Positions 1-6,970 are shown, counted from the stretch's first letter. The stretch: DNA of 9,691 nt from Burkholderiales bacterium (GCA_025459035.1 JALORJ010000067.1:1-9691); one strand, 5' to 3'. Notes: generated by a model not told the origin, from the sequence alone. Made by a program: numbers and translations.

Positions 1-1
1 G

Positions 2-301
2 AGCGATCCGACGTACGCCCCCGCCATCAACCAGGTGTTCTTCATCGGCGACGGCCTGACCGGGACCGGCTCCGGCTCGCAGCAGCGCTTCGTGATTCCG
101 GACGCCGCCACGACCGTCGAACTGGGCTTCGCGGACGCCTTCGCGTTCTTCGGCAATCCGGGCTGGTACGACGACAACTCCGGATCGCTGAAGGTCGACT
201 TCACCGTGACCGGCGTCCCCGAGCCGTCGACCACCGCGCTCGCAGGCGTCGGACTTGCCGCGCTCGCGGCGGCGCTGCGACGTCGCCGCGCGACCGCCTG
301 A
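2..301 (+). CDS. PEP-CTERM sorting-domain protein, C-terminal part (5' truncated)
   Basis: The reading frame is open from the window edge and ends at TGA 299-301, giving the last 99 residues of a longer protein. The tail is a typical PEP-CTERM signal: VPEPST, then a hydrophobic stretch rich in Ala, Leu and Gly, then an RRRR cluster at the very end. Such signals send exported proteins to exosortase for processing, usually in bacteria that make exopolysaccharide. Just before the tail, a segment with GFADAFAF followed by NPGWYDDNSGSL resembles from memory the calcium/galactose-binding loop of PA-IL (LecA)-like lectin domains (LecA has PGTYGNNSGSF). A carbohydrate-binding surface role is therefore possible but not shown. 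The signal peptide and main domain lie upstream of the window. The gene probably has no functional link with the ethanolamine genes that follow. Confidence 0.85.
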   Translation, partial: SDPTYAPAINQVFFIGDGLTGTGSGSQQRFVIPDAATTVELGFADAFAFFGNPGWYDDNSGSLKVDFTVTGVPEPSTTALAGVGLAALAAALRRRRATA

Positions 302-312
302 CCGTCGCCCCC

Positions 313-334
313 GCGAGGCGCTGCGGCGCCTCGC
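313..334 (+). terminator. Strong hairpin after the PEP-CTERM gene, possible terminator
   Basis: GCGAGGCGC (313-321) and GCGCCTCGC (326-334) form a perfect 9-bp GC-only-plus-one-AT-pair stem with a TGCG tetraloop, starting 12 nt after the stop codon. No T-tract follows, so it is not a textbook intrinsic terminator. In very GC-rich genomes such hairpins often still mark transcript ends or act as 3' stabilisers. It separates the PEP-CTERM gene from eutA. Confidence 0.45.
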
Positions 335-393
335 CGCGCGGCGGTGCACCGGCCGTGCGCCGACGCGGCGCGCTGGCGCCCGCGTGGATCGGC

Positions 394-399
394 TAGCGT
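394..399 (+). promoter_or_regulatory. Possible -10 element (TAGCGT) directly upstream of eutA
   Basis: TAGCGT fits the loose TANNNT pattern and ends six bases before the eutA ATG at 406, so initiation from it would fall at or next to the start codon and give a leaderless or nearly leaderless mRNA. There is no convincing Shine-Dalgarno sequence before this ATG, which is compatible with that reading. No clear -35 box is visible. The motif is short and the call is weak. Confidence 0.2.
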
Positions 400-405
400 C
401 GGGCG

Positions 406-1854
406 ATGTCCGCCGCGCCTCGTAGCGTCCTGCTGCTCGGTCTCGACTTCGGGTCGACGACGTCGAGCGTGCTGATCGCGCGCGCGACGCTGTCGACGCA
501 TCCGGGCACCGGGCGGGCGACGCTGGCGGACGCCGAGCCCGTGTTCCAGCCGGCGTCCGTGTTCACGCCGTTCGTCGATGCCGACACGCTCGATCTCGAC
601 GCGATCGACTCTCTGATCGATGACTGGCTGGCGAGCGCCGGCATCGCGTCGGCCGACTGCTTCGCCGGTGGCGCGCTCGTGACCGGCCTCGCCGCGCAGC
701 GGCGCAACGCCGACGGGCTGCGCGCGCGTCTGCACGCGCGTCTGGGCGATGTCGTCGTCGCCACCGCCGACGATCCGCGGCTCGAGTCATGGGTCGCGTT
801 CATGGGCGCCTGCGGCGCGCTGTCGGACGCGCAGCCCGACGCGACGTGGCTCAACCTCGACATCGGCGGGGGCACGACCAACACCGCGGTCGGCCGCGGG
901 GGCCAGGTGCTCGCCACCGGTTGCCACTTCATCGGCGCGCGCCACATCCAGGTCGTGCCCGGCGGCTGGCACGTGACCGGATGGACGCCGCACGCGCATG
1001 CGATCGCGACCGCCATCGGGCTCGACCACCGGCCGGGAACCACGTGGCCCGCCGCGGCGGTCGAGCGCTTCGTCGGTTGGCAGGTCGCGGCGCTCGAAGC
1101 GATCGTCGCCGGCGACCGCGGCTTCTTCGCCGACGGTGCCGGGCGGCAGATCGCACAGGTGCCGTTCGAATGGCCCGCCGGCCTGTCGCCGGCGTGCGCA
1201 CGGGTGACATTCTCGGGCGGCGTCGGTGAGCTGGTCTACGCGATCGCCGACGGGCGCCCGCTGCCGCCCACGACACGGTTCGGCGATCTGGGCATCGAAC
1301 TGGCCCGCGCGATCGTCGCGTCCCCGCGGCTGTCGGCCGCGGTCGCAGCGCACCGCCCGGCACGCACCGGGGGCGCCACGGTGCTCGGCCTCGCGCTGCA
1401 CCAGACCCGCATCGCCGGCAGCACGCTGCATCTGCCGCTGGCGGTGCCGCTGCCGTGGCCGGACCTGCCGATCGTGGCGCGGCTGGACGCCGATGCCGAC
1501 CGCGCCGCGATCGCGCAGGCGGTGGCGCGGGCCGGCCACGGCACGACCGGCGGCTGCGTGCAGTGGAGCGTCGATGCCGCGCAGGCGACGCGCGAACGCG
1601 TGCAGGCCTTCGCCGTCGACCTGCGCGCAGTCCTCGATGCACGCGCGGCCGTGGCGGCGGACCCGCCGCTGCTGCTGGTGCTGGTCGCGTGCGATGTCGC
1701 GAAGGCGCTCGGCGGCTACGCCACCGGGTGGGGCAGCGCGCACCGCCATGTGGCGGTGATCGACGAGGTCGCGGTGCCTCGCGCACACTTCGTGCGCATC
1801 GGTCGCGCGCATCACGGCGCCGTGCCGGTGTCGTTCCACGGCCTGTACGGATGA
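406..1854 (+). CDS. eutA: Ethanolamine ammonia-lyase reactivating factor EutA
   Basis: A 482-residue protein, close to the usual length of about 470. EutA is a chaperone-like ATPase that releases inactivated cobalamin from ethanolamine ammonia-lyase so that fresh adenosylcobalamin can bind. It shows the actin/Hsp70-like ATPase signature: a first phosphate loop LGLDFGSTTSS (residues 11-21, Asp14), a second loop LNLDIGGGTTNTAV (Asp152 to about Val163), and a third glycine motif SGGVGE (270-275). The C-terminal VIDEV and GAVPV stretches also match EutA as I remember it from E. coli. The ATG at 406 starts the conserved N-terminus directly. Its TGA (1852-1854) overlaps the ATG of the lyase gene (1851-1853), indicating one operon and translational coupling. 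It is first in that operon, ahead of its client enzyme. No inactivating change was noticed. Confidence 0.93.
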   Translation: MSAAPRSVLLLGLDFGSTTSSVLIARATLSTHPGTGRATLADAEPVFQPASVFTPFVDADTLDLDAIDSLIDDWLASAGIASADCFAGGALVTGLAAQRRNADGLRARLHARLGDVVVATADDPRLESWVAFMGACGALSDAQPDATWLNLDIGGGTTNTAVGRGGQVLATGCHFIGARHIQVVPGGWHVTGWTPHAHAIATAIGLDHRPGTTWPAAAVERFVGWQVAALEAIVAGDRGFFADGAGRQIAQVPFEWPAGLSPACARVTFSGGVGELVYAIADGRPLPPTTRFGDLGIELARAIVASPRLSAAVAAHRPARTGGATVLGLALHQTRIAGSTLHLPLAVPLPWPDLPIVARLDADADRAAIAQAVARAGHGTTGGCVQWSVDAAQATRERVQAFAVDLRAVLDARAAVAADPPLLLVLVACDVAKALGGYATGWGSAHRHVAVIDEVAVPRAHFVRIGRAHHGAVPVSFHGLYG

Positions 1855-4046
1855 CCCCGATGACCGACCTGCCCCCGCTCGACACCATCGCGGTGCCGCA
1901 ACCGCGTCCGGACGTCGCGTACACGCTGTCGCGGCTCGGACGGCGCTTCGCCTTCCCGAGCCTCAAGGCGCTGCTCGGCGCCGCCGACTGGAGCAAGGCC
2001 GGCGACCGCGTCGCGGGGCTGGCCGCGCCCGACGAGGCCACGCGTGAAGCGGCGCGGTCGATCCTCGCGTCGCTGACGCTGCAGCACCTGCACGACCATC
2101 CGCTGACCGATCACGCCGGCCGCGTCGACGCGGTGATGCGCGTGAACTACCAGATCGACCGCGAGGTGTTCGCGGAACTCGCGCCGCTCACGCTCGGGGC
2201 GCTGAAGGACCGGCTGCTGGCGGCGTCGCCCGCCGAGGTCGCGCGGGCCGGATCCGGGCTGACCGGCGTGATGGCCGCCGCGCTGGCCAAGCTGTGCGAC
2301 GTGCACGAACTCGTGCTGCTCGCACGGCGCTGCCGTCGCGTGGCGACCGCCCGCACCACCATCGGCCTGCGCGGCACGTTGTCGTCGCGGCTGCAGCCGA
2401 ACCACCCGACCGATTCGCCGGCGGGCATGACCGCGCTGCTCTACACCGGCCTGTCGATGGGGTCCGGCGACGCGCTGCTCGGCATGAACCCGGCGATCGA
2501 CACCGTCGACAACGTGGCCGCGCTGCTGCGGCGGCTCGACGAAGTGCGGCGCGCGACCGGCGTGCCGACGCAGATCTGCGTGCTGTCGCACGTGAAGACC
2601 CAGCTCGCGTGCCTCGAGCGCGGCGCCCCGGTCGAGATCCTGTTCCAGAGTCTCGCCGGCACGGAGCGTGTGCTGACCGAGGAGTTCGACGTCACCGTGC
2701 CGCTGCTCGACCACGCGTACGCGACGATGCGCACGCGCGGCGCGCTGGGTCCCGAGGCCCCGAACGTCATGTACTTCGAGACCGGCCAGGGCAGCGAGCT
2801 CACGTACGGCAAGCACGAGGGCATCGACATGACGACCACCGAGGCGCTGTGCTACGGCCTCGCGCGCCGCTGGCGCCCCTTCATGGTCAACAACGTCACC
2901 GGCTTCATCGGCCCCGAGACCCACCTCGACAACTTCGAGATGATCGTGGCCAACCTGCAGGACCACTTCATGGGCAAGCTGCTCGGGCTGCCGATGGGCA
3001 TGGCGCCGTGCTACACGCTGCACGCGCAGGTGACCCTCGAGGGCCAGCAGATCGCGACGCAGCTGCTGACGGCGGCCGGCGCCAACTACTACATGGACGT
3101 GTACCTGAACACCGACCGCATGCTGGCGTACTTCGACACCAGCGGGCACGACGACCAGACGCTGCGCGAGGTCCACGACCTCGCACCGGCGCCCGCGTAC
3201 CTCGAATGGGCGAAGGCGCGCGGCATCTTCGAGGACGACGGCAGCGGCGGCGTGCGGCGCGGGCCCCGCTGGGGCGACCCGACGCAGTTCTGCGCGAGCG
3301 CCGAAGAGTGGCGCGAACTGCGCGACGCGCTGCCGGCGGCGTGGGGCTTCGACAACGCCGGCCCGCGCCCTGCCGATCACGTCACGCGCACGCTGCGTGC
3401 GAACCAGGCGGTCGCGCGCGAGGCGATCCACGCGGATCTGCACGTCACCGCACCGCCGGGCGTGCGCCTGCGCCCGCTGCGCACGGGGGCGTCGACGCGC
3501 GCCGAGCATCTCGCGCATCCGGACCTCGGCGCGCGCCTGCACCCGGACAGCACGCCCGTGGCCGAGCCCGCGACCGTGCAGATCCTGATCGCCGACGGCC
3601 TGTCCGCGCAGGCCGTGCATCACAACCTGCCCGACCTGCTGCCCGTGCTGCTCGACGGTCTCGCCGCGCAAGCGATCGCGGTCGGCGATCCGTTCGTCGC
3701 CACCTTCGGCCGCGTCAAGCTGGCCGAGCCGCTCGCCAGCGCCACCGGCGCACGCGTGGTCGTCAACCTGATCGGCGAGCGGCCCGGCGGCGATGCCCAG
3801 GCCGCGCGCAGCCTGTCGGCGTACATCGCGCTGCAGCTCGCGCCGGGCGCCGAGCAGCGCGCCGCGGCGACCGCGAGCGGGCATGCCGACATCCGCTTCG
3901 AGTACACGGTCGTGTCGAACATCCACGCCGCCGGTCTGCCACCGCTCGAAGCCGGGGCCGTGATCGTCGAGAAGCTGCTCGCGATCCTCGCGCACGGCGC
4001 AGCCGGCAACCGCCTCGAACAACACCTCGTCGGCCACGTCGCATGA
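1851..4046 (+). CDS. eutBC: Fused ethanolamine ammonia-lyase, EutB (large) + EutC (small) in one chain
   Basis: A 731-residue protein. Residues 1 to about 480 are EutB, the TIM-barrel catalytic subunit. About 500-731 are EutC, which helps bind adenosylcobalamin. The enzyme normally converts ethanolamine to acetaldehyde and ammonia by a B12 radical mechanism. EutB landmarks: SSRLQPN (Arg180, Gln182, equal to E. coli Arg160 and Gln162), GMNP (Asn213, equal to Asn193), YFETGQGSEL (Glu310, equal to Glu287), TGFIGPE, and QDHFMGKL. The E. coli Asp362 position is Ala385 (MGMAPCYTLHA instead of MGCDCCYTNHA), so the aspartate that contacts the substrate amino group is missing. EutC landmarks: AGPRP (about 503-507), ILIADGLSAQAV, FGRVKL, NLIGERPGG, SNIHAAGLPPLEAGAVI. 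The first roughly 75 residues of E. coli-type EutC, which include its microcompartment-targeting peptide, are absent, and a linker of about 25 residues joins the two halves. An in-frame ATG at 1860 is an alternative start. The gene overlaps its neighbours by ATGA at both ends. The family is certain; the substrate is less so. Confidence 0.93.
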   Translation: MTPMTDLPPLDTIAVPQPRPDVAYTLSRLGRRFAFPSLKALLGAADWSKAGDRVAGLAAPDEATREAARSILASLTLQHLHDHPLTDHAGRVDAVMRVNYQIDREVFAELAPLTLGALKDRLLAASPAEVARAGSGLTGVMAAALAKLCDVHELVLLARRCRRVATARTTIGLRGTLSSRLQPNHPTDSPAGMTALLYTGLSMGSGDALLGMNPAIDTVDNVAALLRRLDEVRRATGVPTQICVLSHVKTQLACLERGAPVEILFQSLAGTERVLTEEFDVTVPLLDHAYATMRTRGALGPEAPNVMYFETGQGSELTYGKHEGIDMTTTEALCYGLARRWRPFMVNNVTGFIGPETHLDNFEMIVANLQDHFMGKLLGLPMGMAPCYTLHAQVTLEGQQIATQLLTAAGANYYMDVYLNTDRMLAYFDTSGHDDQTLREVHDLAPAPAYLEWAKARGIFEDDGSGGVRRGPRWGDPTQFCASAEEWRELRDALPAAWGFDNAGPRPADHVTRTLRANQAVAREAIHADLHVTAPPGVRLRPLRTGASTRAEHLAHPDLGARLHPDSTPVAEPATVQILIADGLSAQAVHHNLPDLLPVLLDGLAAQAIAVGDPFVATFGRVKLAEPLASATGARVVVNLIGERPGGDAQAARSLSAYIALQLAPGAEQRAAATASGHADIRFEYTVVSNIHAAGLPPLEAGAVIVEKLLAILAHGAAGNRLEQHLVGHVA

Positions 4047-5089
4047 CTCCACCCCACACCGCCCTGCAGGCCCGCACCCGCACGCTCGACCGCAACGATC
4101 TGTCGGCGCGGGCGCTCGACTTCGACGCGATCCCGATCGTCGACATCGCCGGGTTGCGCTCGCCCGACGCCGCGGCGCGGCGCGGCGTCGCCGACGCGAT
4201 CGGCCGCGCCTGTCGCGACGTCGGCTTCCTCTACGTGACCGGCCACGGCATCGCGCAGGCCGACGTCGACGCGGTGTTCGCGACCGCCGACGCGTTCTTC
4301 GCGCAGCCGCTCGCGGTCAAGCAGCGGGTCGCCATCACCCGCACCGGTCGCCATCGCGGCTGGGTCGCCCTCGGCGGGCTGGCGGCCGACGCGCACGACG
4401 CATCGGCATGGGACCTGCAGGAAGGCTTCGAGCTTTCGCTCGAACTGCCGGCCGACGATCCGGACCATCTCGCCGGCAACCCGATGCTCGGCCCGAACAT
4501 CTGGCCGGACACGCCGGCGGCGTTCCGGCCGGTCGTGTACGGCTACTTCGAGCAGGTGCTGGCCCTCGGACGCCTGCTGTTCCGCGGGTTCGCGCTGGCG
4601 CTCGATCTGCCCGAGACCTGGTTCGAGCCGTACATCCGCAAGCCGATGGCGCAGTTGCGCGTGCTGCGCTACCCGCCGCAGCCCGAGCCGTTCGATCCGA
4701 AGCACATCGGCGTCGGCGCGCACACCGACTACGAGTGCTTCACGATCCTCGCGACCAGCGCCCCGGGGCTGCAGGTGCAGAACGCGCGTGGCGAGTGGAT
4801 CGCCGCACCGCCGGTGCCCGGCGCGTTCGTCATCAACATCGGCGACGTGATGGCGCGCTGGACCAACGACGTGTTCCGTTCCACCGTGCACCGCGTCATC
4901 AACCAGACCGGCGCACAGCGCTTCTCGCTGCCGTTCTTCTTCGGTGCCGACCATGCCGCGCGCATCGAGTGCCTGCCGACCTGCACCGACGCCACGCATC
5001 CGCCGCTCTACCCGCCGGTGACCGCCGGCGAGTGGACCGAGTCGAACATCGCGCTTGCCTATGCGTATCGCAATCCGAAGGTGGGCTGA
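4043..5089 (+). CDS. 2-oxoglutarate/Fe(II)-dependent oxygenase, isopenicillin-N-synthase-like family
   Basis: A 348-residue protein, the normal length for this family. It has an N-terminal DIOX_N-type region starting at IPIVDIAGL (about residue 30) with the GFLYVTGHGI signature, then a double-stranded beta-helix domain. The iron ligands are visible as HTD (His227, Asp229) and His283 in STVHRVIN. The 2-oxoglutarate-binding RxS pair is Arg293/Ser295 in QRFSLPFFF. Members hydroxylate, desaturate or cyclise small molecules using O2, and some remove N- or O-linked groups. The ATG (4043-4045) overlaps the lyase stop (4044-4046), so the oxygenase is made together with the lyase. It may therefore act on the same substrate or a precursor, for instance by unmasking an amino alcohol. 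That role is an inference; the sequence does not identify the substrate. Its dependence on O2 points to aerobic use of the pathway. Confidence 0.9.
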   Translation: MTPPHTALQARTRTLDRNDLSARALDFDAIPIVDIAGLRSPDAAARRGVADAIGRACRDVGFLYVTGHGIAQADVDAVFATADAFFAQPLAVKQRVAITRTGRHRGWVALGGLAADAHDASAWDLQEGFELSLELPADDPDHLAGNPMLGPNIWPDTPAAFRPVVYGYFEQVLALGRLLFRGFALALDLPETWFEPYIRKPMAQLRVLRYPPQPEPFDPKHIGVGAHTDYECFTILATSAPGLQVQNARGEWIAAPPVPGAFVINIGDVMARWTNDVFRSTVHRVINQTGAQRFSLPFFFGADHAARIECLPTCTDATHPPLYPPVTAGEWTESNIALAYAYRNPKVG

Positions 5090-5092
5090 GCC

Positions 5093-5114
5093 GCACCGCG
5101 CCCCTGCGCGGTGC
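5093..5114 (+). terminator. Hairpin right after the oxygenase gene, possible terminator
   Basis: GCACCGCG (5093-5100) and CGCGGTGC (5107-5114) form a perfect 8-bp stem with a CCCCTG loop, beginning three bases after the stop codon. No T-tract follows. It could end the eutA-eutBC-oxygenase transcript or attenuate read-through into the permease gene. Confidence 0.4.
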
Positions 5115-5212
5115 ACGCAGCCCGCGCCGGGTGCATCGGGATGCGATGACCGGCGTCGCCCCGGCGCGACCGCCCGACCGGCAAACCGTTGAAACCGTAC
5201 AGCTTTACAGGT

Positions 5213-5259
5213 CCGTGACCGGGTCGGCATGCTCCGCGCGCCGCGCCGAGGGGTCACGG
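5213..5259. promoter_or_regulatory. Spaced inverted repeat upstream of the candidate sigma-54 promoter
   Basis: CCGTGACC (5213-5220) and GGTCACGG (5252-5259) are perfect reverse complements, with centres 39 bases apart (close to four helical turns), and they lie just upstream of the candidate sigma-54 promoter at 5266. A further GGTCAC occurs at 5312-5317. The half-sites could be operators for a dimeric regulator. The arrangement is visible, but binding is a guess. The two arms could also pair in RNA if read-through occurs. Confidence 0.3.
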
Positions 5260-5265
5260 CAGCGG

Positions 5266-5281
5266 TGGCACAGCGTTCGCA
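5266..5281 (+). promoter_or_regulatory. Candidate sigma-54 (RpoN) promoter for the permease gene
   Basis: TGGCACAGCGTTCGCA matches the -24/-12 consensus TGGCAC-N5-TTGC with a perfect TGGCAC and the correct GG-N10-GC spacing; the -12 element is TCGC instead of TTGC. Predicted transcription start is near 5292, about 57 bases before the permease ATG. Sigma-54 control is common for genes that take up nitrogen compounds, which suits an amine permease beside an ammonia-lyase. An enhancer-binding regulator would be required and is not in the window. Confidence 0.5.
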
Positions 5282-5293
5282 CAGGACCCCGCC

Positions 5294-5315
5294 GACCGGC
5301 GCCATGCCGCCGGTC
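5294..5315 (+). promoter_or_regulatory. Hairpin in the 5' leader of the permease mRNA
   Basis: GACCGGCG (5294-5301) and CGCCGGTC (5308-5315) make a perfect 8-bp stem with a CCATGC loop. If the sigma-54 start near 5292 is right, this would be the extreme 5' end of the transcript, 22 bases before the ribosome binding site, and could stabilise the mRNA. As DNA it is also a compact dyad that could serve as an operator over the start site. Confidence 0.35.
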
Positions 5316-5337
5316 ACCCACGACCGACGCATCACCC

Positions 5338-5345
5338 AAGGGGAA
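5338..5345 (+). promoter_or_regulatory. Ribosome binding site of the permease gene
   Basis: AAGGGGAA ends three bases before the ATG at 5349 and is the clearest Shine-Dalgarno sequence in the window. It decides the start: the frame is open further upstream (a possible ATG at 5229), but that segment lies over the promoter region and encodes Arg/Pro-rich sequence unlike a transporter N-terminus. Confidence 0.7.
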
Positions 5346-5348
5346 TTC

Positions 5349-6881
5349 ATGAGCGGCACCAACGACCCGAAGCTCGACGACGACGCCCAGTTGCTGCACA
5401 GCATGGGCTACGCCCAGGAGCTCAGCCGGCACATGGGGGCGTTCCAGAACTTCGCGATCAGCTTCGCGATCATCTGCATCCTCGCCGGCGGCCTCACCGC
5501 GTTCCAGACCGCCTTCTCGGCGGGCGGCGGACTGTCGATCGGCATCGGCTGGCCGATCGGCTGCGCGTTCGCCCTGCTGGTGGCCGCGGCGATGGGCCAG
5601 ATCGCGTCGGCCTACCCGACCGCGGGCGGGCTGTATCACTGGGGCTCGATCCTCGGCGGTCGCGGCTGGGGCTGGGCCACCGCCTGGTACAACCTGCTCG
5701 GGCTGGTGTTCGTGGTCGCGTCGGTCGACGTCGGCGTGTACGACCTGTTCGTCGGTCTGCTCGGCCCCGAGATCGGGCTCGATCCCGCGAGCCTCGGCGT
5801 CGGCACCAAGGTGTTCTGGGTCGCGCTGATCCTCGCGTCGCAGGCCGTGCTGAACCACGTCGGCATCAAGGTCACGACGATGCTGACCGACCTGTCGGGC
5901 TATCTGATCCTGCTCACGTCGGTCGTGCTGATCGGTGCCCTGCTCGCGTACGCGCCGTCGCTCGACTTCGGGCGCATGTTCACCTTCGTCAACAACACCG
6001 GCGACGCCGGCGGCGGCATCTGGCCCGTGACCGGGGTCGCGTTCTACGCGTTCCTGCTGGGCTTCCTGCACGTCTGCTACACCGTAACCGGCTACGACGC
6101 GTCTGCGCACACGTCCGAGGAGACCCGCAACGCGGCTCACGAAGTGCCGAAGGGGATGATGCGGGCGGTGTTCTGGTCGTTCCTGTTCGGCTGGGCGCTG
6201 GTGGTGTCGATCCTGCTGGCGATGCCCGACATGACCGAAGGCGCGAAGCAGGGCGGCAACGTGTTCTTCTGGACGATGGCCGAGTCGAAGATGCCCGAAG
6301 CGCTGAAAGTCGCGCTGTACGCGTCGATCGTCTTCTGCAACTACGTCTGCGCGCTGGCCGGCCTCACGTCGTTCTCGCGGATGATGTACGCGTTCTCGCG
6401 CGACGGCGGCCTGCCGGCGTCGGGCTGGGTGAAGAAGGTGAGCCCGCGCTTCCGCACGCCGGCCAACGCGATCTGGGTGTCGGCGGTGCTCGCGTTCATC
6501 GCGACGCTGTACGCGCCTGCCCTCACGGTGCTCGCGGCCGGCTGTGCGGTGTTCCTGTACCTGTCGTACGGCATGCCCATCCTCACCGGCCTGTTCGCGG
6601 AGGGGAAGTCGTGGACACACAAGGGGCCGTTCGACCTCGGGGCGTGGTCGAAGCCGATCGGTGCGCTGGCGGTGATCGGCTGCCTGATCCTCGCCTTCGT
6701 CGGCACGCGCGAACCCAACGAGAAGGTGCTCTACGTGGTCGTCGGTCTGGCCGTCGTGCTGGTCGCCGTCTGGTACGGCGGGCTGCGCAACTCGTTCCAG
6801 GGCCCGCCGACCGGCGAGCTGATCGCGCAACGCCAGAAGGAGATCGAGGCCGAGGAGCGCGCGCTGGGCGTGCGCGCCTGA
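5349..6881 (+). CDS. APC-superfamily amino acid/amine permease
   Basis: A 510-residue integral inner-membrane protein with about 12 hydrophobic segments. The N-terminus has HSMGYAQELSRHMGAFQNF followed by ISFAIICILAGG, which is the pattern of the amino acid/choline transporter (ACT) subgroup of the APC superfamily, whose members carry GABA, choline, other amines and amino acids. The loop SEETRNAAHEVPKG (from Ser256) is another strong family mark. The C-terminus is a charged helix (about 490-510, rich in Glu, Arg, Gln). Substrate specificity cannot be read from the sequence. Its position beside a B12 ammonia-lyase suggests import of the lyase or oxygenase substrate, probably driven by a proton or other ion gradient. 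It has its own promoter candidate and ribosome binding site, so it can be expressed separately from the eut genes upstream. Confidence 0.92.
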   Translation: MSGTNDPKLDDDAQLLHSMGYAQELSRHMGAFQNFAISFAIICILAGGLTAFQTAFSAGGGLSIGIGWPIGCAFALLVAAAMGQIASAYPTAGGLYHWGSILGGRGWGWATAWYNLLGLVFVVASVDVGVYDLFVGLLGPEIGLDPASLGVGTKVFWVALILASQAVLNHVGIKVTTMLTDLSGYLILLTSVVLIGALLAYAPSLDFGRMFTFVNNTGDAGGGIWPVTGVAFYAFLLGFLHVCYTVTGYDASAHTSEETRNAAHEVPKGMMRAVFWSFLFGWALVVSILLAMPDMTEGAKQGGNVFFWTMAESKMPEALKVALYASIVFCNYVCALAGLTSFSRMMYAFSRDGGLPASGWVKKVSPRFRTPANAIWVSAVLAFIATLYAPALTVLAAGCAVFLYLSYGMPILTGLFAEGKSWTHKGPFDLGAWSKPIGALAVIGCLILAFVGTREPNEKVLYVVVGLAVVLVAVWYGGLRNSFQGPPTGELIAQRQKEIEAEERALGVRA

Positions 6882-6893
6882 GTCGCCGCGTGA

Positions 6894-6923
6894 CGTCGGC
6901 CGGCCAGGCAGTGCCGGCCGACG
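6894..6923 (+). terminator. Eleven-bp-stem hairpin after the permease gene, likely terminator
   Basis: CGTCGGCCGGC (6894-6904) and GCCGGCCGACG (6913-6923) form a perfect 11-bp stem with an 8-nt loop (CAGGCAGT), starting 12 bases after the permease stop. It is the longest perfect hairpin I found. There is no T-tract. It most likely ends the permease transcript or protects its 3' end. Confidence 0.5.
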
Positions 6924-6964
6924 GTCGCCGCACGGCGAGCGGCGGCGCGGCACGCGGCGCGGCC

Positions 6965-6970
6965 GAGAAT
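6965..6970 (+). promoter_or_regulatory. Possible -10 element (GAGAAT) for the dehydrogenase genes
   Basis: GAGAAT sits in a small A/T-rich island (GAGAATCTTTG) inside an otherwise extremely GC-rich gap, 29 bases before the ATG at 7000. It resembles a sigma-70 -10 box, but no good -35 lies at the expected distance. It is flanked by GGCGCGGC (6956-6963) and GCCGCGCC (6975-6982), an 8-bp inverted repeat around it, which could be an operator or chance in GC-rich DNA. Confidence 0.25.

Noticed and set aside
1812..4052. A 746-codon open frame on the minus strand opposite the lyase gene
   Set aside because: It is a mirror of the GC-rich codon pattern of eutBC, has low-complexity Arg/His/Gln-rich translation and no recognisable domain.
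5189..5217. TTGAAA at 5189-5194 as a -35 box
   Set aside because: No -10-like sequence lies 16-18 bases downstream (TCCGTG), and the sigma-54 candidate explains the region better.
5229..5348. Upstream extension of the permease by 40 residues
   Set aside because: The extension overlaps the promoter candidate and is Arg/Pro-rich, while a strong ribosome binding site precedes the ATG at 5349.
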